From: Micromonospora orduensis
GTDB lineage: Bacteria; Actinomycetota; Actinomycetes; Mycobacteriales; Micromonosporaceae
DNA length: 64,000 nucleotides
Assembly: GCF_006228125.1 (NCBI RefSeq)
Contig: NZ_VDFY01000188.1
Span: 1-64,000, forward strand
Direction: 5' to 3'
Part shown: positions 17,044 through 25,340 of the stretch, one piece after another
Layout: every line of letters begins with the position of its first letter
Position numbering within the stretch: position 1 is the stretch's first letter
Position numbers and translations under genes: made by a program
The notes under the pieces: model-generated
What the model was told of the DNA's origin: nothing
What the model saw: the letters and a program-made list of their open reading frames with translations, nothing else
Database searches by the model: none

Positions 17044-17232
17044 ATGCCGGGTCGGGTGCCGTACGACGACTACCTGCTGGCGGTGGCGCTGACTCTGGCG
17101 CGGCGGCACCGGCCGGTCTGGTCGTGGCGGCGGTGGCGGTGGATCTGTCGCTGTGGGGCCGACCTGCCGTGCCGAGCCCGGCACCGCATCCCGATCCGGC
17201 GCGGCCACTGGCCAGGGGAGGAGCAGGAGTGA
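17044..17232 (+). CDS. Cys-containing microprotein 1
   Basis: This encodes 62 aa from ATG 17044, with GGGAGGT directly upstream. It has an N-terminal helix (VPYDDYLLAVALTLARRH), a Trp/Arg-rich centre (WSWRRWRWICRCG), and a C-R-C-x5-C cluster ending ADLPC, then a basic tail. I do not know a characterised family; similar small ORFs occur beside XRE/DUF5753 genes in Micromonospora-type genomes, as I recall. The stop overlaps the next GTG start (GTGA). Confidence 0.7.
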   Translation: MPGRVPYDDYLLAVALTLARRHRPVWSWRRWRWICRCGADLPCRARHRIPIRRGHWPGEEQE

Positions 17233-17408
17233 CCGAGGATCCGGTCGGACGAATTCTGTCCGTGCACCTGCCCGGCGTCGACGGCCTGTGCGCTGGCTGC
17301 CGTTGGTGGTGGGCACGGCTGTCCCCGTACCCCTGCTATCAGGCGGAATGGGCGGCCCGTTGGCACGCGCGAGCCGCCACCCGGCGTTTCCTGGATGGTC
17401 TGCCGTGA
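17229..17408 (+). CDS. Cys-containing microprotein 2
   Basis: This encodes 59 aa from GTG 17229, overlapping the previous stop by four bases. It has a short acidic start (VTEDPVGRILSVHLPG), then C-A-G-C and a later PYPC (C-x2-C-x11-C), and a Trp/Arg/Ala-rich C-terminal helix. The product is unknown. Translational coupling on both sides argues that it is real. Confidence 0.65.
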   Translation: MTEDPVGRILSVHLPGVDGLCAGCRWWWARLSPYPCYQAEWAARWHARAATRRFLDGLP

Positions 17409-17623
17409 CCACCCACGGCCCGGTCCTGCCGGTGTGGACGTGCGGCGGCTGCGACGCGCCCTGGCCCTGCCGGACCCGGCGCACGGAGCTGCGCGCCGAG
17501 TTCGACGGCGCGCCGGTGTCGTTGAGCCTCTACATGGGGTCCTACCTGGTCTGGGCTGCCGAAGACCTGATCTGGGTGCCCGCCGGGTTGCTGCACCAAC
17601 GGTTCCTGGGCTGGGTCCGGTGA
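17405..17623 (+). CDS. Cys-containing microprotein 3
   Basis: This encodes 72 aa from GTG 17405, again overlapping the upstream stop. The N-terminus carries WTCGGCDAPWPC (C-x2-C-x5-C), resembling a small zinc knuckle, followed by TRRTELRAEFDGAPVSLSLYMGSYL and a hydrophobic C-terminal segment ending RFLGWVR. It is the best-conserved-looking member of the cassette. Function is unknown. Confidence 0.7.
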   Translation: MTTHGPVLPVWTCGGCDAPWPCRTRRTELRAEFDGAPVSLSLYMGSYLVWAAEDLIWVPAGLLHQRFLGWVR

Positions 17624-17787
17624 GTCTGCTCCGGCGGGGAGACGAGCGGTTCCACTACAGCGACAACTCGCACAAGTGGATCCCGCCCGACCCCGACTAC
17701 GACCAGGAGGTCTGGGACGAGATGGTGCGCCAACACCAGCGCCAGCACCTGGAGGAGATCGCGAATCGCCGGAAGCCGCGCGAGTAG
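17620..17787 (+). CDS. Small charged protein, last gene of microprotein operon
   Basis: This encodes 55 aa from GTG 17620, overlapping the preceding stop by four bases. It is hydrophilic, with HYSDNSHKWIPPDPDYDQEVWDEM and a charged helix to the end. It lacks the cysteines of its three partners. No family is recognised. Confidence 0.6.
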   Translation: MSLLRRGDERFHYSDNSHKWIPPDPDYDQEVWDEMVRQHQRQHLEEIANRRKPRE

Positions 17788-17812
17788 ACCGGCTCAGGGC
17801 TGCGCGAACAGC

Positions 17813-17851
17813 CGAGTCGGTCCGCGGGTGGCCCTGGTACTCCCCGACTCG
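17813..17851 (+). terminator. Weak hairpin after microprotein operon
   Basis: CGAGTCGG (17813-17820) pairs with CCGACTCG (17844-17851) around a 23-base loop. It lies 26 bases past the last microprotein stop and before the convergent oxidoreductase gene. The long loop makes this uncertain. Confidence 0.3.
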
Positions 17852-17877
17852 CGGAGAGTGTGCAGGGCTGGCTCTGC

Positions 17878-18285
17878 CTAGGGCGTACGTTCCAGCACGA
17901 TGACGGGGATCTGCCGGGTGGTTTTGCGCTCGTACTCGGCGAAGCCCGGGTACGCGGCCTTCTGCGCGCTCCAGATCCGTTCCCGCTCGTCGCCGGTGGC
18001 GACCCGGGCGACCAGATCGACCTTGTCCGTACCGATCTCCGCCTGAGCCCGCGGATTGGCGAGCAGGTTGTGGTACCAGTCGGGATTGGTGGGCGCACCG
18101 GCGTAGGAGGCGAACACGGCGTAGCCGCCCTCCACCTCCTGGTACATCATCGGGTTCACGCGAGGCTGGCCAGTCTTGGCGCCGAGTGTGTGCAACAGCA
18201 GCAGCGGCGCGCCGGCGAACTGGCCGCCCACCTGCCCGCCGTTGGCGCGAAACTCAGCGATGATCTTCTCGTTCCAGTCGCTCAT
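17878..18285 (-). CDS. Deazaflavin (F420)-dependent nitroreductase-family protein
   Basis: This 135-aa protein belongs to the small split-barrel nitroreductase family related to Ddn of mycobacteria, which binds F420. Visible family features are APLLLLHTLGAKTGQPRVNPMMY (residues about 24-46), the VFASYAGAPTNPDWYHNL segment, and a C-terminal RKTTRQIPVIVLER. The ATG at 18285 with AAAGGA upstream is chosen. Physiological substrate is unknown. It is divergent from the DUF2332 gene. Confidence 0.9.
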   Translation of the reverse strand: MSDWNEKIIAEFRANGGQVGGQFAGAPLLLLHTLGAKTGQPRVNPMMYQEVEGGYAVFASYAGAPTNPDWYHNLLANPRAQAEIGTDKVDLVARVATGDERERIWSAQKAAYPGFAEYERKTTRQIPVIVLERTP

Positions 18286-18482
18286 GATGTCCTTTCGCTT
18301 GCGCGCACCTGCCCCCTGATCACGATTCTGACAGTTCGGCCGGTGCCTGGCACTACGACCATGCACCAACGAGCCCGGCGGCGACAATGTGGAGCGTTGG
18401 GTTGGCCCAGCGGTTCAGTAGCCCCGAAAACTGACCGAAGACGGGGCCGTTGTCGCCGGCGGAGGGCTGCGACGATGTGGGC

Positions 18483-19418
18483 ATGACGACCGCTGAGGCG
18501 TACGCCGAGTTCGGCAGCCGTGAGGCGCGCGGGGTGTCGCCCACGTATGAGCGACTGGCGCAGGCCGTCGCCCGCGACGACGACCTGATCGCCCTGCTCG
18601 ACGGGCTCCCGCCGGCCAAGCGGCAGCCGAACCTGCTGTTCGGCGTCGTCCGCTGGCTCGGCGGCCCGGTCGAGGGCCCGGCCGCGTTCCACGACTTCAC
18701 GGTGGCGAACTGGTCGGCCATCGAGGCGGAGATCCGGACCCGTGCCACCCAGACGAACGAGGCCGGCCGGTGCGCGGTCCTGCTGCCCGTACTCGCCACG
18801 CTGCCGCAGCCCCTCGCGCTGGTGGAGGTCGGCGCGTCCGCCGGGCTCTGCCTCTACCCCGACCGGTACGCGTACCGGTACGGCGAGCACCGGGTCGGCT
18901 CCGGCGAGCCGGTCCTGGAGTGCGCGGCGAGCGGGTTCGAGCCGCCGGCACGCGTACCCCAGGTGGTGTGGCGGGCCGGCCTCGACCTCAACCCGCTCGA
19001 CGTGACCGACCCCGGCGACGTGTCCTGGTTGGACGCTCTGATCTGGCCGGAACACGCGCACCGACGGACTCGGCTGCGCGCGGCGGCGGCCGTCGCCGCA
19101 GCCGACCCGCCGCTGCTGGTCCGCGGCGACCTGGTGGACGACCTGCCGGCGCTGGCCGCGCGGGCGCCGGCCGGCGCGACGCTCGTGGTGTTCCACACCT
19201 CCGTGCTCTACCAGGTGCCGCTCGCGCGCCGGGAGGCGTTCGTCCGGCTGGTTCGTGACCTGCCCGGGCACTGGATCGCCAACGAGGCCCCGGAGGTGCT
19301 GCCCCACGACGGGTTGCCCGACCTCCCGGACGCGGCGCTGCACAACGTCCTCGCCCTGGACGGCAGGCCATTGGCCTGGACCCGAGGCCACGGTCAGGCG
19401 ATCATGTGGTTCGCCTGA
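18483..19418 (+). CDS. DUF2332 domain-containing protein
   Basis: This 311-aa soluble protein starts at ATG 18483. It shows the DUF2332 pattern: an N-terminal SPTYERLAQAVA helix, QPNLLFGVVRWL, an ALVEVGASAGLCLYPDRY segment that looks like an SAM-binding glycine loop, VVWRAGLDLNPLDV, LVVFHTSVLYQVP, and a C-terminal LAWTRGHGQAIMW. The glycine-rich motif suggests a methyltransferase-like fold, but no activity is established. It is convergent with the MerR regulator. Confidence 0.88.
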   Translation: MTTAEAYAEFGSREARGVSPTYERLAQAVARDDDLIALLDGLPPAKRQPNLLFGVVRWLGGPVEGPAAFHDFTVANWSAIEAEIRTRATQTNEAGRCAVLLPVLATLPQPLALVEVGASAGLCLYPDRYAYRYGEHRVGSGEPVLECAASGFEPPARVPQVVWRAGLDLNPLDVTDPGDVSWLDALIWPEHAHRRTRLRAAAAVAAADPPLLVRGDLVDDLPALAARAPAGATLVVFHTSVLYQVPLARREAFVRLVRDLPGHWIANEAPEVLPHDGLPDLPDAALHNVLALDGRPLAWTRGHGQAIMWFA

Positions 19419-19453
19419 CGTCGCCCGTCGACCCCCGGCCGCGCCGATCCGAT

Positions 19454-20395
19454 TCAGCGGGCCGGCGAGGGCATCCGGGCGCGCAGCGCACGACTGAACC
19501 AGTCCACCGCCGGTGCCACACCACCGCCTGCCGACCAGCCGTTGATCACGGACAACAGGTCGAGGTACCGGTCCCGGCGGCTGTCGTACGCGGCGTCCAG
19601 CCGAGCCAGCAGCCGCTGGCGCAGGTAGGCGTCGTCGGGGCGGCCGGTGAGGTGCGCGTACCGGCCGGTGACCGCCGCCACCACCGGATCGGCTTCGGGC
19701 CCGGTCGGATCGACACCGGCTGCCAGGGCGGAGGCCACGCCGTCGCGGACCACCGCGACAGCGTCCGGGCGGGGTGGCCCCGGGACGTCGTGATCGGCGG
19801 CGTACCCGCGCACCAGACGCCGCATGCTGGCCCGGAAGTCCGGGTCCTGGGCCAGTTCGGCCAGCTCCAACCAGGCCCGCACCTGTTCGGTCTCGGGCTC
19901 GTCGGGCAGCTCCGGGGTCAGCGACCGCATGACCCCTGGGTACGCGGGGGTGGCGGCGAGGCCGTCGAAGACGGCGTCGAGGAAGTCCGCGACCAGCCGG
20001 CGGCGTTCCTGGCCGGAGAGCCGGGCCAGCCGATGCAGCAGGTCCAGCTCCTCCGGCCCGGCGCCGCGCCGGCTGACCGTGGCGAGCACCGCCTGGCGCT
20101 GCCGGAGCACCCGGATCTGCACCGTCAGCGCCTCGGCGTGCGTGGCGGTCACCTCCTGCAGCGACACCTCGCGGTCCACCACCCGACGGATGCTGGCGAG
20201 GTCCACGCCGAGATCGCGGAGCGTGCGAACCAGCTCCAGCCGGGCTACCGCGTCCGGGCCGAAGCGGCGGTAACCGGCCGGGCTCCGGTCGGTCGGCGGC
20301 ACGATGCCCTGATCGGCGTAGTAGCGGAGGGTCTTCACGCTCAGGCCGGTACGCCGGGCCAGCTCGCCGATCGTGTAACGCTCCTCGCCGCTCAT
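19454..20395 (-). CDS. MerR-family transcriptional regulator
   Basis: This 313-aa protein begins YTIGELARRTGLSVKTLRYYADQGIVPP, the winged-helix DNA-binding domain of MerR proteins, followed by RSPAGYRRFGPDAVARLELV and a dimerisation helix. The C-terminal 200 residues are helical and lack metal-binding cysteines, so it probably senses an organic compound or protein partner. The ATG at 20395 defines the conserved start. It is divergent from the asparaginase gene, 123 bases away, and may regulate it. Confidence 0.92.
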   Translation of the reverse strand: MSGEERYTIGELARRTGLSVKTLRYYADQGIVPPTDRSPAGYRRFGPDAVARLELVRTLRDLGVDLASIRRVVDREVSLQEVTATHAEALTVQIRVLRQRQAVLATVSRRGAGPEELDLLHRLARLSGQERRRLVADFLDAVFDGLAATPAYPGVMRSLTPELPDEPETEQVRAWLELAELAQDPDFRASMRRLVRGYAADHDVPGPPRPDAVAVVRDGVASALAAGVDPTGPEADPVVAAVTGRYAHLTGRPDDAYLRQRLLARLDAAYDSRRDRYLDLLSVINGWSAGGGVAPAVDWFSRALRARMPSPAR

Positions 20396-20518
20396 GCCCC
20401 CACCCTGCTGTCTCCCCCCGCTGGAGACACAACCCCCGGACATTCCGGGTGCAACGAACGCGGCGGGTACGGTCGTCCGGCCGACCGGTTGTCGGGCGGC
20501 GGAACGGAGGCGTCCCCG

Positions 20519-21508
20519 GTGTCCATCGCCCTGATCACCCTCGGCGGCACGATCGCGATGGGCGGCGTCGACGCCGGCCGCCCGGGTGTGGTCACCCGGC
20601 TCACCGGCGCGGACCTCACCGCGGCCGTACCCGGCCTCGCCGAGTTGGGCGTACCCGTCGACGTGCGGGACACCCACGCGGTGCCCAGCGCCCACCTCAC
20701 CGGCCGGCAGATGCTCGCCGTCGTGGACGAGGCCTCGGCGGCGGTGACCGGTGGAGCGACCGGCGTGGTGGTCACCCAGGGCACCGACACGCTGGAGGAG
20801 ACGGCGTTCCTGGCCGACCTGATCTGGCCGCACGCCGCACCGCTGGTCTTCACCGGCGCGATGCGCAACCCCACACTGGCCGGCGCGGACGGGCCGGCGA
20901 ACCTGCTCGCGGCACTGCGGGTGGCCGCCGCGCCGACAGCGCGGGACCTGGGCGTGCTGGTCGCGGTCAACGACGAGGTGCACGCCGCCCGCTGGCTCCG
21001 AAAGACGCACAGCACCAGCACCGCCACCTTCGCCTCGCCCAACGCCGGCCCACTCGGGCAGGTGATCGAGGGGGAGGTACGGATGCTGACCCGGCCGGTA
21101 CGGCACGAGCCGCTGCCGACAGTGGACCCGGACCGGGTCGACGCGACCCGGGTGGCCCTGTACGTGGTGACGATGGACGACGACGGGCTGCTGCTGGACG
21201 GTCTGGCCGACAGCCACCACGGCCTCGTGGTGGCCGGTTTCGGGGTCGGGCACGTGCCCGCCACGCTGGTGCCGGTGCTCGACGGACTCGCCGAACGGAT
21301 GCCGGTCGTGCTCACCTCCCGCTCCGGCGCCGGGTCGGTGCTGCGGCACACGTACGGGGCGGTCGGTTCGGAGACCGACCTGCAACGGCGCGGTCTGCTC
21401 AACGGCGGGTTGCTCGACCCGTACAAGGCGCGCGTGCTGCTGCGCCTGCTGATCGGCGGCGGAGTTGGCCGCGACGAGGTGGCGGCGGTGCTGGCCCGGC
21501 ACCGATGA
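20519..21508 (+). CDS. L-asparaginase
   Basis: Asparaginase hydrolyses asparagine to aspartate and ammonia. The 329-aa protein starts at GTG 20519 (GGAGG upstream). It carries both active-site signatures: ITLGGTIAMGG, with the nucleophilic T11, and VVVTQGTDTLEETAF, with the second Thr and Asp. There is no signal peptide, so it should be cytoplasmic (type I-like). The C-terminal small domain is complete. Confidence 0.93.
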   Translation: MSIALITLGGTIAMGGVDAGRPGVVTRLTGADLTAAVPGLAELGVPVDVRDTHAVPSAHLTGRQMLAVVDEASAAVTGGATGVVVTQGTDTLEETAFLADLIWPHAAPLVFTGAMRNPTLAGADGPANLLAALRVAAAPTARDLGVLVAVNDEVHAARWLRKTHSTSTATFASPNAGPLGQVIEGEVRMLTRPVRHEPLPTVDPDRVDATRVALYVVTMDDDGLLLDGLADSHHGLVVAGFGVGHVPATLVPVLDGLAERMPVVLTSRSGAGSVLRHTYGAVGSETDLQRRGLLNGGLLDPYKARVLLRLLIGGGVGRDEVAAVLARHR

Positions 21509-21531
21509 GCGCCCGTCCCTAGACTGCTGCC

Positions 21532-21786
21532 GTGAGCGGAGAGCGACGACCCCTGGCCGACCGGCCGCTCACCGAGCCGCACCCGTCGCGGCTGCCGCCG
21601 GCGCACCCCGGTCGGGAACGGATCCTCGCCGCGCACGCCGCCGCGTTGGCCGCCGGGGAGGCCGGCTACCTCGACCCGGCGAGCGGGTTGTTCGTGCTCA
21701 GCGCGGGGTTCCTGGCCCGGCGCGGAGCGTGCTGTGGACGCGGCTGCCGACACTGCCCGTACGTGGACGATCCACCGTCGGAATAG
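21532..21786 (+). CDS. DUF5522 domain-containing small protein
   Basis: This 84-aa protein from GTG 21532 has a Pro-rich N-terminus, then AGYLDPASGLFVLSAGFLARRG and the cysteine cluster ACCGRGCRHCPYVDD, which defines DUF5522. The C-x3-C-x2-C arrangement suggests metal binding. It follows asparaginase by 24 bases in the same direction. Function is unknown. Confidence 0.85.
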   Translation: MSGERRPLADRPLTEPHPSRLPPAHPGRERILAAHAAALAAGEAGYLDPASGLFVLSAGFLARRGACCGRGCRHCPYVDDPPSE

Positions 21787-21885
21787 ACGTCAGCGGGGGC
21801 TTCCGCCCGACCCGGACACCCCGTACGGTGTCCGACGGAGATGCGGCGGGCACCCTGTGCCCGTCGGTCGGCGAGAGGGTGGGTC

Positions 21886-22434
21886 GTGCGCGGGCGGATC
21901 GTGGTCGCGGGGCTGGCCGGGCTGCTGGTGAGCGGCTGCGCCGCCGAGGCCGAGCCGGTGGCGGTGCCGCCACCCGTGCCGAGCACGGTGGACGTGGCGG
22001 CGGCGTCCTCGGGCGGCGCCTGCCGGCTGCTGGACTTCACGCTGATCGAGCAGGCGGTCAAGGTGCGCTTCGACGTGGCGGCGGCCAGCGAACGCGACGA
22101 CACGCACACCTGCGTGGTCCGCTCCGGGGCGGCGACGTTGCCGGAGTTGACGCTGAGCGTGACCGAGACCACGATCGACAAGGTCACCTTCGGCGCGGAC
22201 GTGGTGCCGGACAAGGCCGCGAAGGTCACCGGGCTGGGTCAGCAGGCGTACCGACGGACCACCGCCGCGACGGGCGGGCACGGGCCGGTGGCCGAGGTGG
22301 GCTGGTTGGCCAGCGACGGACGGCTGGCCTCGCTGAGCTGGACGGGCGCCCAGGACAGCGAGCGGGCGGCGGCCGAGAAGCTGACCGGTGCCCTGGTCAC
22401 GCTGGCCAAGAAGGTCGACACCCGGGCGCTGTGA
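21886..22434 (+). CDS. Putative lipoprotein
   Basis: This 182-aa protein has a lipoprotein signal peptide with lipobox VSG-C18 (GLLVSGCAAEAEP) after a short basic N-terminus. The mature domain (about 45-182) has CRLLDFTLIEQAVKVRF and one further cysteine (HTCVV), and resembles DUF3558-like actinobacterial lipoproteins, though this is only similarity in layout. The GTG at 21886 is chosen because it gives a clean signal peptide. It is convergent with the DtxR-type gene, 11 bases away. Confidence 0.8.
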   Translation: MRGRIVVAGLAGLLVSGCAAEAEPVAVPPPVPSTVDVAAASSGGACRLLDFTLIEQAVKVRFDVAAASERDDTHTCVVRSGAATLPELTLSVTETTIDKVTFGADVVPDKAAKVTGLGQQAYRRTTAATGGHGPVAEVGWLASDGRLASLSWTGAQDSERAAAEKLTGALVTLAKKVDTRAL

Positions 22435-22445
22435 CGCCCGCTCGG

Positions 22446-23135
22446 TCAGTTGGCGGCGACGAAGACCCGGGAGGCGACCTCGCGGGGCAGCCGGACCCGG
22501 TCGCCGGAGCGGTCGATCGACACCCCGTCGCGTTCCTGGGCCACGGTCACCGTGGCGCCCGGGTCGACACCGGCGGCGTGCAACTGGCGCAGCACGTCGG
22601 CGTCGGTCTGCACGCTCTCGCAGATCCGGCGGACCACGACCGGCCCGGACAGGCCGGGGAACGCCAGGTTGCGCTCACCGTCGCCGGCCACGGTGGGCTC
22701 CGCCTCGGGCGAGCCCAGCTCCTCCAGCCCCGGGATGGGGTTTCCGTAGGGGGATCGGGTCGGCCGGTTGAGCAAGTCGTACACCCGCTTCTCCACGGCG
22801 TCGCTCATCACGTGCTCCCAGCGGCAGGCCTCCTCGTGGGCCTCCTCGTAGGGCATGCCGATGACGTTGACCAGCAGCAACTCGGCGAGGCGGTGCTTGC
22901 GCATCACCGACACGGCGCTGCCGCGACCGAGCGCGGTGAGCGTGAGATGGCGGTCACCCTCGACGGTGAGCAGGCCGTCGCGCTCCATCCGGGCGACGGT
23001 CTGGCTCACGGTGGGGCCGCTCTGCCGCAGCCGCTCGGCGATGCGGGCACGTAGCGGCGGCACCCCCTCCTCTTCCAACTCGAGGATGGTGCGCAGGTAC
23101 ATTTCGGTCGTGTCGACCAGGTCGTGAGACTTCAT
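22446..23135 (-). CDS. ideR: Iron-dependent repressor, DtxR/IdeR type
   Basis: IdeR/DtxR binds Fe(II) and represses iron uptake and siderophore genes while controlling storage. The 229-aa protein is nearly colinear with DtxR (226 aa): N-terminal DLVDTTEMYLRTILELEEEG, the helix-turn-helix with SGPTVSQTVARMERDGLL, and the metal ligands. These are M12, H81, E85, H100, C104, E107 and H108 (EEACRWEHVMSD), aligning with DtxR sites 1 and 2. A C-terminal SH3-like domain is present from about residue 150. In M. tuberculosis the orthologue (Rv2711) also lies near sigB. It is divergent from the sulfurtransferase gene. Confidence 0.93.
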   Translation of the reverse strand: MKSHDLVDTTEMYLRTILELEEEGVPPLRARIAERLRQSGPTVSQTVARMERDGLLTVEGDRHLTLTALGRGSAVSVMRKHRLAELLLVNVIGMPYEEAHEEACRWEHVMSDAVEKRVYDLLNRPTRSPYGNPIPGLEELGSPEAEPTVAGDGERNLAFPGLSGPVVVRRICESVQTDADVLRQLHAAGVDPGATVTVAQERDGVSIDRSGDRVRLPREVASRVFVAAN

Positions 23136-23235
23136 AAGGTCAGCGGCCCTCCGATGCAGAATGCTACCTCGGCTCGTCGGCGACGACCGCCGCCGAGCCG
23201 TGTGCCGTTGACGCGAATGGTGTTGGATGGTCGCC

Positions 23236-24096
23236 ATGTCCGGTACCCAGGAGCCGCTGGTCGAGGTCGATCGGCTCGTCGACGAGCTCGACCGCGACGA
23301 TCCGCCCACCCTGCTCGACGTCCGCTGGCGGCTCACCGGGCCGCCCGGCCGCGACGACTACCTCGTCGGCCACCTGCCCGGCGCGGTCTTCGTCGACCTG
23401 GACACCGCGCTGTGCGGCCCGCCCGGGGCCGGCGGCCGGCATCCGCTGCCCGACCCGGCCGCGTTGCAGGCCACGCTGCGGGCCGCCGGGGTCCGCGCCG
23501 GTCACTCCGTCGTCGTGTACGACGGCGGCGACGGCCTGGCCGCCGCGCGGGCCTGGTGGACGCTGCGCTGGGCGGGGCACCGGCCGGTGCGCCTGCTGCA
23601 CGGCGGCTACCCGGCCTGGGTGGCCGCCGGCCGGCCCGTCTCGACCACGGCGCCTGATCCGGCCCCCGGTGACGTCGAGGTGCGCCCCGGTGACCTGCCG
23701 GTGCTCGACGCGGCGCAGGCCGCAAGGCTGGCCGCCGCGGAGGACGCCGTTCTGCTCGACGTGCGGGCCGCGCCCCGCTACGCCGGTGAGACCGAGCCGA
23801 TCGACCCGGTCGCCGGTCACGTGCCGGGGGCGGCGAATCTGCCCGCCGGCGAGTACGTCGGCCCGGACGGGCGTTTCGCGGCGGCCGACCTGTTGCGGGA
23901 ACGGTTCGCCGCCGTCGGCGTCACCGAGGGACGCTCCGTCGGGGCGTACTGCGGCTCCGGGGTGACCGCCGCGCAGGCGGTGCTGGCGCTGCACCTGGCG
24001 GGCCTCCCGGACGCGGCGCTCTACGTCGGATCGTGGAGCAACTGGGTGGCCGACCCGGCCCGGCCGGTCGCCACCGGTCCGACACCCGGTCGCTGA
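23236..24096 (+). CDS. Thiosulfate/3-mercaptopyruvate sulfurtransferase (rhodanese)
   Basis: This enzyme transfers sulfane sulfur to thiophilic acceptors. The 286-aa protein has two tandem rhodanese domains. The first (to about 140) is inactive, with VVVYDGGDGLAA where the cysteine would be. The second has the active-site loop AYCGSGVTAA with a catalytic cysteine. The CGSGVTA loop favours a thiosulfate or mercaptopyruvate sulfurtransferase. The ATG at 23236 (GGATGG upstream) is preferred; an in-frame ATG at 23227 is also possible. Confidence 0.92.
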   Translation: MSGTQEPLVEVDRLVDELDRDDPPTLLDVRWRLTGPPGRDDYLVGHLPGAVFVDLDTALCGPPGAGGRHPLPDPAALQATLRAAGVRAGHSVVVYDGGDGLAAARAWWTLRWAGHRPVRLLHGGYPAWVAAGRPVSTTAPDPAPGDVEVRPGDLPVLDAAQAARLAAAEDAVLLDVRAAPRYAGETEPIDPVAGHVPGAANLPAGEYVGPDGRFAAADLLRERFAAVGVTEGRSVGAYCGSGVTAAQAVLALHLAGLPDAALYVGSWSNWVADPARPVATGPTPGR

Positions 24097-24134
24097 CCTG
24101 CGTGTGCGGACGGTCCTCGTGCGACGATGGGCTC

Positions 24135-25316
24135 ATGTCCGACGACACGGTGGTGGTGTGGGACGAGTCGCTGCTCGCCTACGACATGGGTGATCATCCG
24201 CTCGACCCGGTCCGGGTGGAGTTGACCGTCGCGCTCGCCCGCGAGCTGGGCATCCTGGATCGGCCGGGGGTGCGCATGGTCAAGCCGGAGCCCGCCGACG
24301 ATGCCCTGCTCACCCGCGTGCACCACCCGGCCTACCTGGCCGCGGTGCGCGCGGCCCCCCGCGACCCGCTCTTCGCCGGGTACGGGTTGGGCACGTCCGA
24401 CAACCCGGTCTTCGACGGGATGCACGAGTCCAGCGCGCTGATCGCCGGGGCGACGGTGACCGCCGCCGAGGCGGTCTGGCGTGGCGACGCCCGCCGGGCG
24501 GTGAACGTGGCCGGCGGCCTGCACCACGCGATGCCCGCCCGGGCGTCCGGCTTCTGCGTCTACAACGACCCGGCCGTGGCCATCGCCCGGCTGCTCGACC
24601 TGGGCGCGGAGCGCATCGCGTACGTGGACGTCGACGTGCACCACGGCGACGGGGTGCAGCAGGTCTTCTGGGACGACCCCCGGGTGCTCACGGTGAGCCT
24701 GCACGAGACCCCGCTGGCGCTGTTCCCGGGCACCGGCTTCCCCGACGAGACCGGCGGGCCGGGCGCGCAGGGCACCGCCGTGAACATGCCGCTGCCGCCG
24801 GGCGTCGACGACACCGGCTGGCAGCGGGCGTTCCACGCGATCGTGCCGTCGGTGCTGCGCGCGTTCCGGCCGCAGGTGCTGGTCACCCAGTGCGGCGCGG
24901 ACGGGCACCGACTGGATCCGCTCGCCGACCTCAACCTCACCGTGGACGGGCAGCGGGCCACCTACCTGGCGTTGCGGGCGCTCGCCGACGAGCTGTGCGA
25001 CGGCCGCTGGGTGGCCACCGGTGGCGGCGGGTACGCGCTGGTCGAGGTGGTGCCCCGGGCCTGGAGCCACCTGCTGGCCGTGGCGACCGGCGCCCCGGTG
25101 GACCCGGCGACGCTCACCCCGCCGGCGTGGCGGGAGTTGGCCGCCGCCCGTCGTCCGGGCCGGGAGATTCCGCTGCGGATGACCGACGACGCCGACCCGT
25201 CGTACGAGCCGTGGCAGCCGACTGGCGAGCCGAACGCCGTGGACCGGGCCATCGCGGCCACCCGCAGGACGGTCTTCCCGCTGCTCGGGCTCGACCCGCA
25301 CGACCCGCGGGACTGA
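24135..25316 (+). CDS. acuC: AcuC-type protein deacetylase
   Basis: AcuC is a zinc-dependent histone-deacetylase-family enzyme that removes acetyl or acyl groups from lysines, for example on acetyl-CoA synthetase. The 393-aa protein contains the His pair in VAGGLHHAMPARASGFCVYND, the zinc ligands in YVDVDVHHGDGVQQ, and the third metal-binding Asp in TQCGADGHRLDP. A tyrosine follows in GGGGYAL. It is followed 24 bases later, in the same direction, by a GNAT/acyl-CoA-synthetase fusion, so writer and eraser of acylation are probably co-transcribed. Confidence 0.93.
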   Translation: MSDDTVVVWDESLLAYDMGDHPLDPVRVELTVALARELGILDRPGVRMVKPEPADDALLTRVHHPAYLAAVRAAPRDPLFAGYGLGTSDNPVFDGMHESSALIAGATVTAAEAVWRGDARRAVNVAGGLHHAMPARASGFCVYNDPAVAIARLLDLGAERIAYVDVDVHHGDGVQQVFWDDPRVLTVSLHETPLALFPGTGFPDETGGPGAQGTAVNMPLPPGVDDTGWQRAFHAIVPSVLRAFRPQVLVTQCGADGHRLDPLADLNLTVDGQRATYLALRALADELCDGRWVATGGGGYALVEVVPRAWSHLLAVATGAPVDPATLTPPAWRELAAARRPGREIPLRMTDDADPSYEPWQPTGEPNAVDRAIAATRRTVFPLLGLDPHDPRD

Positions 25317-25340
25317 GCCGGGCCGGGGGAGGACCACGCC

